Source of the DNA: CAYSZB01 sp964435475
GTDB taxonomy: Bacteria > Chloroflexota > Anaerolineae > Anaerolineales > Anaerolineaceae
DNA length: 11,192 nt
Direction: 5' to 3'
Assembly (NCBI GenBank): GCA_964435475.1
Contig: CAYSZB010000066.1
Coordinates: 1-11,192 of the forward strand
Below the pieces are notes generated by a model, which did not search any database, was not told the origin of the DNA, and saw nothing but the letters and a program-made list of their open reading frames with translations. This document shows, one piece after another, positions 1 through 6,379 of the stretch (position 1 is its first letter; the number at the start of each line of letters is the position of its first letter). The translations under genes and the position numbers were made by a program.

Positions 1-70
1 CAACTCGTATGACTTATCTAAAAAGTGTATACCATGTGCTGACCTACTCACAATAAAAAAAGAAAAATGC

Positions 71-100
71 TTGACAATTAAAATTTATTGGGGGTAAAAT
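71..100 (+). promoter_or_regulatory. sigma70-type promoter of the pyr operon
   Basis: An exact -35 hexamer TTGACA (71-76) is followed after 18 nt by TAAAAT (95-100), one mismatch from TATAAT. The usual distance puts the start of transcription at about G107, 27 nt before the pyrC ATG. The leader is too short for a PyrR-type antiterminator/terminator. The first transcribed bases would be GUUUAAA, which matters for the UTP-sensing idea given in the findings. Bases 1-70 are AT-rich and show no gene or clear operator. Confidence 0.7.
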
Positions 101-133
101 TCATAAGTTTAAATTCGCGTTTCAAAGGACTGA

Positions 134-1162
134 ATGATACTACCCGGCCTGATCGATGTGCATGTCCACCTGCGTGTTCCCGGTGGTGAACATAAGGAGG
201 ATTTTCACACCGGCAGTGCTGCCGCCCTGGCAGGTGGCTTCACCACCCTGATGGCCATGCCCAACACCAGGCCGCCCCTGGTGACCCTTTCAGATTGGCG
301 CATCGCACAGTTAGCTGCCACAAGGCACAGCCTGTGCGATGTTTTTTTATATGCCGGCGCTTCAGCTGCCCACCTGGATGAACTGCCAGCCCTGGCAGAA
401 CAAGTGCCCGCGCTCAAGCTCTACATGGATGAAACATACGGTGACCTGACGGTTCAGGGTCTGGATAACTTGGCGGCTGTGTTCAAAGCCTGGCCAGCCA
501 GCAAAGTGCTGGCGGTGCACGCCGAGGATCTTTCATTGGCAGCAGCCATCTCCCTTTCGACAACCCTCCCCCGCCCTCTGCATATCTGCCATGTCAGCCG
601 CCGGGCAGAGATCGAGCTGATCGCCCGCGCCAAAGCTAAAGGTTTTCCAGTCACCTGCGAGGTGACACCCCACCACCTTTTTCTGACCCAAAAAGATGCC
701 CAACGGCTGGGTGCCCTCGGGCTGGTTCGCCCACCGCTTGCCGACCAGTCAGACCAGGATGCTCTTTGGGAGCACCTGGGGGAGACGATCGACATCATAG
801 CCAGCGACCATGCCCCCCATACCCTGGCCGAAAAGGGCTCAACCAACCCGCCCTGCGGCGTACCCGGCCTGGAATCGACCCTGCCCCTTATGCTAAGTGC
901 CGTCTCCCAGGAGCGACTGAGCATGGATCGCCTGAGACAGCTCTTATACGATAATCCCCGGCGCATTTTCAACCTGCCCGAACAGCCGGAGACCTGGATC
1001 GAAGTCGACCCGCAGGAGGAATATACTTTCCCCATGCATCCCCTGTACACCAAGTGTGGCTGGTCACCCTTTACACACATGCCCATGACCGGGTGTGTGA
1101 AGCGGGTCGTGTTGCGCGGTAAAGAGGTATTTAAAGATGGAGTAGTTTTGAAAAGTCACTAA
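134..1162 (+). CDS. pyrC: dihydroorotase, short CAD-like form
   Basis: Cytosolic zinc amidohydrolase that cyclises N-carbamoyl-L-aspartate to L-dihydroorotate (third step of UMP synthesis). The metal-site signature is complete: HVHLR (H10, H12), K95 in LKLYMDET as the expected carboxylated lysine, H129, H153 in HICHVS and D225 in ASDHAPH. The substrate-binding MPNTRPP is at 42-48. The protein is 342 aa and begins almost directly at the first barrel strand (LPGLIDVH), lacking the roughly 50-residue N-terminal part of the small beta domain seen in Bacillus-type enzymes. The ATG is secure: an in-frame TGA lies immediately before it (131-133) and AAAGGA is at 124-129. Many blocks match the DHO domain of animal CAD as I recall it, such as ALAGG, CEVxPHHLFL, NPRRIF and RRVVLRG. 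It is the first gene of the operon and ends at a TAA directly before a hairpin. Confidence 0.95.
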   Translation: MILPGLIDVHVHLRVPGGEHKEDFHTGSAAALAGGFTTLMAMPNTRPPLVTLSDWRIAQLAATRHSLCDVFLYAGASAAHLDELPALAEQVPALKLYMDETYGDLTVQGLDNLAAVFKAWPASKVLAVHAEDLSLAAAISLSTTLPRPLHICHVSRRAEIELIARAKAKGFPVTCEVTPHHLFLTQKDAQRLGALGLVRPPLADQSDQDALWEHLGETIDIIASDHAPHTLAEKGSTNPPCGVPGLESTLPLMLSAVSQERLSMDRLRQLLYDNPRRIFNLPEQPETWIEVDPQEEYTFPMHPLYTKCGWSPFTHMPMTGCVKRVVLRGKEVFKDGVVLKSH

Positions 1163-1189
1163 GAGAGATCCTGTAGGGTCTCTTTTTTT
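1163..1189 (+). terminator. intrinsic terminator-like hairpin between pyrC and pyrB
   Basis: AGAGATCC (1164-1171) pairs with GGGTCTCT (1176-1183), giving 8 bp with one G-U pair around the 4-nt loop TGTA, plus a possible closing G-U (1163/1184). A run of T follows (1184-1189). The structure begins one base after the pyrC stop and lies inside the operon, upstream of four more pyr genes, so it probably terminates only partly or conditionally. A ribosome at the pyrC stop would cover its left arm. The loop region weakly resembles the PyrR-binding consensus (about 10 of 14 positions), which is not enough to call a PyrR site. Confidence 0.65.
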
Positions 1190-1213
1190 GAAATCTTAAT
1201 TGGAGCGTAAAAA

Positions 1214-2209
1214 ATGCAACAAGAAAAATTAATCCCGATCTTTCAGAATAACCTGATCCCCCGAGAGGCACGTGTACAAAACGGCCTTTACCGGCAAGAC
1301 ATTCTTTCGGTCAACCAATTCAATCGCGAATTATTGGCATACATTTTTGCCAGGGCGGAAGAGATGGAAAGTATGGTCCAAACCAGCGGTACCTGTGACC
1401 TGCTCAAAGGCTACACCCTGGCTTGTGTTTTCTATGAGCCCAGCACCCGCACCAGTTCCTCTTTCATAGCCGCCATGGCACGGTTAGGCGGCAAGGTTAT
1501 CCCCATCACCGAAGGAATCCAGTACTCGTCTGTATCCAAGGGGGAATCGCTGATTGACTCGATGCTGACCCTCGAACAGTACTGTGACGTGATTGTCCTG
1601 CGTCACCCAGAGATCGGTTCGGCTGCCCAGGCAGCCAAATATGCCCATGTGCCGGTCATCAATGCCGGCGATGGCGCCGGGGAACACCCCACCCAGGCCC
1701 TGCTTGACCTGTTCACCATCCGGAAGGAATTGGGCACCATCGACGGTCTGCGAGTAGCCATGGTGGGTGACCTTCGTTACGGGCGTACCGTGCACAGCCT
1801 GACCAAACTGCTCAAAAACTACAACGTTTCTCTGCGCTTTGTTTCCCCGGATACTCTCAGGCTGCCTCTCGACCTGATGAACGACCTGATTGACTCTGGT
1901 GTGGATGTGAGGGAGAGCAGCAGGGTCCAGGATGTGATCAAGGACGCCGATGTGCTATATGTGACCCGCATCCAGAAAGAACGTTTCAGCGACCTCGCGC
2001 TCTATGAAGAGGTGAAGAACTGCTTTGAGATCAACACCGATCTCATGACCATGGCCAAGTCTAAAATGATTGTCATGCACCCCCTGCCGCGGGTTGGTGA
2101 GATTCAGTACCAGATTGACAAAGATCCCCGGGCAGCCTACTTCCGCCAGGTGCACAATGGCATGATCATCCGTATGGCTTTGCTGGCTGGCGTCCTGGGA
2201 CAGGCATAG
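1214..2209 (+). CDS. pyrB: aspartate carbamoyltransferase catalytic chain, CAD-like
   Basis: Transfers the carbamoyl group of carbamoyl phosphate to L-aspartate, the committed step of pyrimidine synthesis. Visible motifs: carbamoyl-phosphate loop PSTRT (76-80), SKGES with the mobile-loop lysine K109, RHP (130-132), HPTQ (158-161), GDLRYGRTVHSL (185-196), TRIQKERF (251-258) and HPLPR (289-293). The protein is 331 aa against about 305-310 for the family. The surplus is an N-terminal stretch of about 25 residues before the conserved block ILSVNQF (30-36). STRTSSSF, AAMARLGG and DPRAAYFRQ closely match the ATC domain of animal CAD from memory. GGAG at 1202-1205, 8 nt upstream, supports the ATG. 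No pyrI follows, so allosteric control of the E. coli kind is not expected from this locus. It lies 51 bp after pyrC, behind a terminator-like hairpin. Confidence 0.95.
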   Translation: MQQEKLIPIFQNNLIPREARVQNGLYRQDILSVNQFNRELLAYIFARAEEMESMVQTSGTCDLLKGYTLACVFYEPSTRTSSSFIAAMARLGGKVIPITEGIQYSSVSKGESLIDSMLTLEQYCDVIVLRHPEIGSAAQAAKYAHVPVINAGDGAGEHPTQALLDLFTIRKELGTIDGLRVAMVGDLRYGRTVHSLTKLLKNYNVSLRFVSPDTLRLPLDLMNDLIDSGVDVRESSRVQDVIKDADVLYVTRIQKERFSDLALYEEVKNCFEINTDLMTMAKSKMIVMHPLPRVGEIQYQIDKDPRAAYFRQVHNGMIIRMALLAGVLGQA

Positions 2210-2224
2210 GAAAAGGAGAGATAA

Positions 2225-3622
2225 ATGAAATTCGTTGAAAAGTTGACCGCCGCAGTTGAGAAGAATCAATCCTTGTTGTGTGTGGGATTGGATCCCCAGG
2301 AATCCATGCTGCCACCTGGCGAGGACATTGAAGAGCGCCTGGTGGCCTGGGCGGAAAAGCTGGTCGCAGCCACCGCAGACATGGTCTGCTGTTACAAACC
2401 CAACATCGCCTTTTTCGAGCAGTTCGGTCCTAAGGGATTGTCAGCCTTGCAAAGCATCGCAGCGATCATTCCCGAAGATATCCCGATCCTTCTGGATGCC
2501 AAACGCGGGGATATCGGTTCCACCGCCGAAGCCTACGCCGTGGCTGCTTTCCAGCAGTGGCATGCTGATGCGTTGACCCTCAGCCCATACCTGGGCCGAG
2601 ACAGCATCCAACCTTTTCTGGCCAATCCCGACAAGGCTGCCTTTATCCTTTGCCAGACCTCCAACCCTTCCGCCAGCGAACTACAACTGCACGGAGAACC
2701 TGCTTTGTTTGAGCAGGTCGCCAGGGTTTCAGTTCACTGGGGAGAACCGGGACAGATCGGGCTCGTGGTGGGGGCAACCCAACCGGAAGCCCTAAAACGG
2801 GCACGGGGAATCTGCCCACAAGCCTGGATCCTGGCACCCGGTGTGGGTGCGCAGGGTGCGGACCTTGTCGTTGCGCTGCAGGCTGGTTTGAGATCGGATG
2901 GGATGGGCTTGATCATCCCGCTATCGCGCGGGGTGCTGCTGGCTGATGACCCGCGTGCCAGTTGTGCCGCACTGCGTGACCAGATCAACATGGTAAGGGA
3001 ATCGATAAAAAAGGAACCCCCGCTGAACCCAAATGAAAGCCTGATCCTTGGCCTATTTGAAACCGGCTGCATCCGCTTCGGGCAGTTCACCCTCGCCTCA
3101 GGGGCTACCTCACCCATTTATATCGATCTGCGCCGGCTGGTATCATTCCCGGACCTCTTCTCCCAGGCGGCAGAAGCATATGCTGAAAGATCGCGCGCGA
3201 TCCAGTATGACCTGCTTTCAGGGGTGCCCTATGCCGCCCTGCCGATCAGCGCGGTGGCTGCCCTACGGCTGCACAAAGGCATGATCTACCCGCGCAAGGA
3301 GGCCAAAACCCACGGCACTGGTCAGTCGATCGAAGGCGTCTTTACCCAGGGACAGGTGGCTTTATTATATGAAGATGTTATCACCAGCGGGGGAAGCATC
3401 CTGACCGCTGCCGGGGTGCTACGTGCTGCCGGGTTGATCGTCCGGGACGTGGTTGTGCTGGTGAACCGGTCCCAGGGCGGCTGTGAAGCGCTGGCCGCAG
3501 ACGGTATCAAACTGCATGCCATCCTCACGATGGATGATATCTTGGATGTGCTGGATAAGAAACAACTGGTCGCTGCTGATCTCATGCACCAGGTCAGGGC
3601 ATACCTGGAAGGTCAGGCATGA
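2225..3622 (+). CDS. pyrF-pyrE: bifunctional OMP decarboxylase - orotate phosphoribosyltransferase fusion
   Basis: One 465-aa chain carries the last two steps of UMP synthesis. Residues 1 to about 255 form a type 2 OMP decarboxylase: K58 in YKPN and the catalytic DAKRGD at 91-96 (D91, K93, D96), followed by GSTAEAYA. Residues about 270-465 form an orotate phosphoribosyltransferase: GVPYAALP (333-340), YPRKEAKTHGT (355-365) and the PRPP-binding strand-loop LLYEDVITSGGS (380-391) with E383 and D384. A short basic and Pro/Asn-containing linker lies near 257-270. The order is decarboxylase first, the reverse of animal UMP synthase; the same order is reported in kinetoplastids and some cyanobacteria. 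AAAAGGAG at 2211-2218 is 6 nt before the ATG, and the gap after pyrB is 15 bp. The stop overlaps the pyrD start (ATGA), which suggests coupled translation. I see no frameshift; both halves look intact. Confidence 0.93.
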   Translation: MKFVEKLTAAVEKNQSLLCVGLDPQESMLPPGEDIEERLVAWAEKLVAATADMVCCYKPNIAFFEQFGPKGLSALQSIAAIIPEDIPILLDAKRGDIGSTAEAYAVAAFQQWHADALTLSPYLGRDSIQPFLANPDKAAFILCQTSNPSASELQLHGEPALFEQVARVSVHWGEPGQIGLVVGATQPEALKRARGICPQAWILAPGVGAQGADLVVALQAGLRSDGMGLIIPLSRGVLLADDPRASCAALRDQINMVRESIKKEPPLNPNESLILGLFETGCIRFGQFTLASGATSPIYIDLRRLVSFPDLFSQAAEAYAERSRAIQYDLLSGVPYAALPISAVAALRLHKGMIYPRKEAKTHGTGQSIEGVFTQGQVALLYEDVITSGGSILTAAGVLRAAGLIVRDVVVLVNRSQGGCEALAADGIKLHAILTMDDILDVLDKKQLVAADLMHQVRAYLEGQA

Positions 3623-4548
3623 AGCAAACCATTCTGAGTTGTGAGTTTCTCGGGATGCAGATGGCCAACCCGCTGGTGCTGGCCTCCGGGATCCTTGGCA
3701 CCAGCCCCAGCCTTATGGAGCGGGTCGCTCGTGAAGGTGCCGGGGCAATCACCTCTAAAAGCGTCGGACCGGAAGCGCGTGCAGGCCATGCCAACCCGGT
3801 CGCCCTGGCTTGGGATGGCGGGGTGATCAATGCCATCGGACTGACCAACCCTGGAGCTCAGGATGAGCTGCCCCTCCTGGTGGAAACCAAAAAACGCCTG
3901 GCTACACTCAACGTGCCCCTCTTTGCCAGTATCTTTGCTCCCAGCGTGACAGACTTTGGCGAAGTAGCGCGTATCATCAGCCAGGCAGGCGTGGACCTGA
4001 TCGAGGTCAACATCTCCTGCCCAAATGTCGCCTCGGAGTTCGGGATGCCCTTTTCGGCTGATCCCGACAGTGCAGCTGCGGTGACGGAAGCTGTACGGTG
4101 TGCTACCCACCTGCCGATCAGCATCAAACTAGCTCCCAATGTTCCCAATATCGCGGCGATCGCCCGCGCCGTGGTGGAGCAGGGTGCAGATGCGATCACT
4201 GCAATCAATACCATGCCGGCCATGCTGATCGATGCCCATGCCGCCGGGCCAATCCTCTCCAACCGCACAGGGGGGCTGTCAGGGACAGCGCTCAAGCCGA
4301 TTGCCTTACGCTGCGTGGCGGAGATCGCCTCGGTTGTCGCGGTACCGATCATCGGCACAGGCGGGGTACAGAGTGGGCTGGATGCGGCTGAAATGCTAAT
4401 GGCCGGCGCCACCCTGGTGGGTATCGGCTCAGCGGCCTGGAAGGACGGTCCAGCGGTCTTCACCCGCATTGCGGATGAACTTTTCAGCTTCCTGGATGCT
4501 GCCGGTTATACACAAGTGGCGCAGATCCGGGGAAAGGCGCTGCAATGA
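3619..4548 (+). CDS. pyrD: NAD-dependent dihydroorotate dehydrogenase (class 1B), catalytic subunit
   Basis: FMN enzyme that oxidises dihydroorotate to orotate; with PyrK it passes the electrons to NAD+. At 309 aa it has the usual length of the class. It has an N-terminal segment NPLVLASGILG (17-27), K47 in TSKS, the active-site loop VNISCPN (130-136) with C134 as the catalytic base (class 1 rather than the Ser of class 2), K170 in SIKLAPNV, AINTMP (195-200), NRTGGLSG (215-222), and the phosphate-binding GTGG (246-249) and GIGSA (268-272). No membrane-anchoring N-terminal helix is present, so it is expected in the cytosol. Assignment to class 1B rather than 1A rests mainly on the adjacent pyrK. 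Start and stop overlap pyrFE and pyrK by 4 bp each, typical of a tightly coupled operon. Confidence 0.93.
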   Translation: MKQTILSCEFLGMQMANPLVLASGILGTSPSLMERVAREGAGAITSKSVGPEARAGHANPVALAWDGGVINAIGLTNPGAQDELPLLVETKKRLATLNVPLFASIFAPSVTDFGEVARIISQAGVDLIEVNISCPNVASEFGMPFSADPDSAAAVTEAVRCATHLPISIKLAPNVPNIAAIARAVVEQGADAITAINTMPAMLIDAHAAGPILSNRTGGLSGTALKPIALRCVAEIASVVAVPIIGTGGVQSGLDAAEMLMAGATLVGIGSAAWKDGPAVFTRIADELFSFLDAAGYTQVAQIRGKALQ

Positions 4549-5312
4549 AAGAGCAGGCCTTATTTTCTGTTTACACTGTCCAGCAAGTAAGTGCAGAAAA
4601 CGTGCACACCCGGACCCTTGTGCTGGATCGACCCCTGACAGGCGCTTATCCCGGCCAGTACATCATGGCCTGGCTACCGGGGATCAGCGAAAAGCCTTTC
4701 AGTCTCAGCGGCAGTGACCCGTTGGCAGTAACCATCTGTGATGTGGGTCCGCTCAGCCATGCCCTGTGCCAGCTTCAACCCGGGGATCGGGTGTGGCTGC
4801 GCGGTCCGCTGGGTAATGGCTTCCAACTGAGCTCAGGCTCCCACCTGCTGGTGGGTGGAGGATACGGCGCAGCGCCTCTGTGTTTCCTGGCTAAAATGGC
4901 CCGCCGCCAGGGGGACAGGGTGGCTGTCTGCCTGGGGGCGAAAAGCAAGCACGAGCTGCTGCTGGCCGCTCAGTTTGAAGCCCTGGGATGTGCTGTCTAC
5001 CTGACCACCGAGGACGGCAGCCAGGGCGTCCAGGGATTGGTGACCAGTGCAGTCCAGGCAGCTATCACCCGGGATCAACCCGGCATGCTGTATGCCTGCG
5101 GACCCAACGGCCTGCTGCTGGCAGCAGTGGAACTGGCCCGCCAGGCACACATCCCCTGCCAGCTGTCATTTGAAGCCCTGATCCGCTGCGGCATCGGCCT
5201 GTGCGGTTCCTGCGAGCTGCCTGAAGACACCTACGCCCGGCTGGGGGTGCCGTCCGGTTTTCTGGTCTGCCATGACGGGCCCGTGATGCATATCCCAGAT
5301 CGACTGCCTTAG
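4545..5312 (+). CDS. pyrK: dihydroorotate dehydrogenase electron-transfer subunit (FAD, 2Fe-2S)
   Basis: Partner of class 1B PyrD. It carries electrons from FMN in PyrD through a [2Fe-2S] cluster and FAD to NAD+. Ferredoxin-reductase fold, 255 aa, full length. The FAD-binding barrel has KPFSLSG (50-56; the usual Arg of RPFS is Lys here) and WLRGPLGNGF (84-93). The nucleotide part has GGGYGAAPL (104-112) and the YACGPNG turn (183-189). Near the C terminus C215, C220, C223 and C242 form the CX4CX2CX(18)C cluster motif. The ATG overlaps the pyrD stop. It is the last gene of the operon; its TAG overlaps the stop of the convergent oxidoreductase by 4 bp, so no terminator fits between the operons. 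Confidence 0.93.
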   Translation: MKEQALFSVYTVQQVSAENVHTRTLVLDRPLTGAYPGQYIMAWLPGISEKPFSLSGSDPLAVTICDVGPLSHALCQLQPGDRVWLRGPLGNGFQLSSGSHLLVGGGYGAAPLCFLAKMARRQGDRVAVCLGAKSKHELLLAAQFEALGCAVYLTTEDGSQGVQGLVTSAVQAAITRDQPGMLYACGPNGLLLAAVELARQAHIPCQLSFEALIRCGIGLCGSCELPEDTYARLGVPSGFLVCHDGPVMHIPDRLP

Positions 5313-6379
5313 GGCACGTCCTCCGGTCGGATCTCACGTCCTTCGCGGGCTGAGATCTGGGCCGCCAGGGTGAACTGCAGCACGGCTTTTCCGGTTTCCC
5401 CATCCAGCAATGGATCGCCGCCGCTCTTAAGGACCTTTACCAGGTGACGCGTAGCCGCGACAAAACTGTCCTCCCATTCCGGTTTCTCCACCGGGATGGG
5501 TGTGGTCTTACCCTCTTTGAAGAGCACCAGTTCAGGGATATCCAGCGCCTGGGTGGTATAGCGGTTGATGAAGATGATCCCTTTCTCACCAATCAGCTCG
5601 ATGCGGTCATCATCCGAGTAGTAGCGCGAATTCATCTGGATCTGTGGGGTGTGGGCGATATCAAAAACGCCGTAAGCTGGCCTGGCCTTGAACTGGAACA
5701 TGATCGTGGCTGGTGCATCGATAAACAAACCCGGTGCCACTGAGGTCTTATCGATCCAGGCAGAAACACGCTCCGCCTGCCCGACCAAGTGGTATGCCAG
5801 GGAGAAAAGGTGATAGCCGTGATCAAAGACCAGTTCTCCACCACCACTCTTATTCTCGTTAAAACGCCACACCCAGGCATCCAGGGGGATCTTCCAGCCC
5901 TGGGGAGATGACCCGGTATTGATGTGCATGCGCAGCATCACCGGACGGCCGATCTCGCCTGTGTCCAGCATAGATTTGGCTTTGACTGCCGGCTCATAAT
6001 GCACGAAATTCTCGTAAACCCGCAACACCACACCTGCCTTCTGGGCGGCCTCGATCATCAAATCCGCTTCAGCCGCTGACAGGCACATCGGTTTCTGCAC
6101 CGAGACGTGTTTGCCTGCTGCTGCCGCCTGCTGGGTCAGCGGGCAGTGCAGGTGATGCGGCACAAGCAGTTCGACCAGGTCGATCTCGGGATCTTTGAGC
6201 AGCTCGGCATAGTCATCATAGACCCTGGGCACACCCCACGCTCGTGCTTTCTGCCTGGCCCGCGCCCTGCGTGTATCGCATACCGCCAGGACCTGGGCAT
6301 CCTCACTACCCTGGTATCCCAGCACATGCAGGTCCGAAATACGCCCGCAGCCGACGATCGCTACATTGATCTTTTTCAT
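5309..6379 (-). CDS. Gfo/Idh/MocA-family NAD(P)-dependent oxidoreductase
   Basis: Predicted dehydrogenase of a sugar, inositol or sugar derivative; the family swaps a hydroxyl and a keto group using NAD(P). The N terminus is a Rossmann fold with VAIVGCGRIS (6-15) and an acidic D35 after the second strand, which favours NAD. The family EKP motif reads QKP (95-97), with catalytic-type K96 kept. The second domain has GGGELVFDHGYH (179-190), where D186 and H190 match the D-x3-H pair of inositol dehydrogenases. Length 356 aa is normal. The start overlaps the transporter stop (ATGA), and GAGG lies about 9 nt upstream. It is the last gene of the - strand operon. The IolD-like neighbour makes an inositol-type polyol a reasonable substrate, but the family is too broad to name one. 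Confidence 0.85.
   Translation of the reverse strand: MKKINVAIVGCGRISDLHVLGYQGSEDAQVLAVCDTRRARARQKARAWGVPRVYDDYAELLKDPEIDLVELLVPHHLHCPLTQQAAAAGKHVSVQKPMCLSAAEADLMIEAAQKAGVVLRVYENFVHYEPAVKAKSMLDTGEIGRPVMLRMHINTGSSPQGWKIPLDAWVWRFNENKSGGGELVFDHGYHLFSLAYHLVGQAERVSAWIDKTSVAPGLFIDAPATIMFQFKARPAYGVFDIAHTPQIQMNSRYYSDDDRIELIGEKGIIFINRYTTQALDIPELVLFKEGKTTPIPVEKPEWEDSFVAATRHLVKVLKSGGDPLLDGETGKAVLQFTLAAQISAREGREIRPEDVP
5330..5357. other. inverted repeat just past the pyrK stop, inside the 3' end of the convergent gene
   Basis: GATCTCA (5330-5336) and TGAGATC (5351-5357) are exact inverted repeats. The space between them can pair further (GTCC 5338-5341 with GGGC 5347-5350, one G-U pair), giving about 11 bp with one bulge and a 5-nt loop. 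It lies 17 nt beyond pyrK, within the last codons of the oxidoreductase. There is no T-run on either side, so it is not a standard intrinsic terminator. It could stabilise a pyr mRNA 3' end or be chance coding sequence. Confidence 0.35.

Noticed and set aside
454..1086. 210-aa open frame antisense to pyrC
   Set aside because: It lies fully opposite a well-conserved dihydroorotase, has no recognisable domain, and its Ser/Arg/Trp-rich composition is that of a reverse-strand shadow.
1163..1184. PyrR binding loop in the pyrC-pyrB gap
   Set aside because: Only about 10 of 14 consensus positions fit and the conserved GA of the loop is swapped; no pyrR gene or antiterminator partner is seen in the window.
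3613..4469. Two long antisense frames (165 and 203 aa) opposite pyrD
   Set aside because: Both mirror the GC-rich codons of pyrD; no motif and no plausible gene context.
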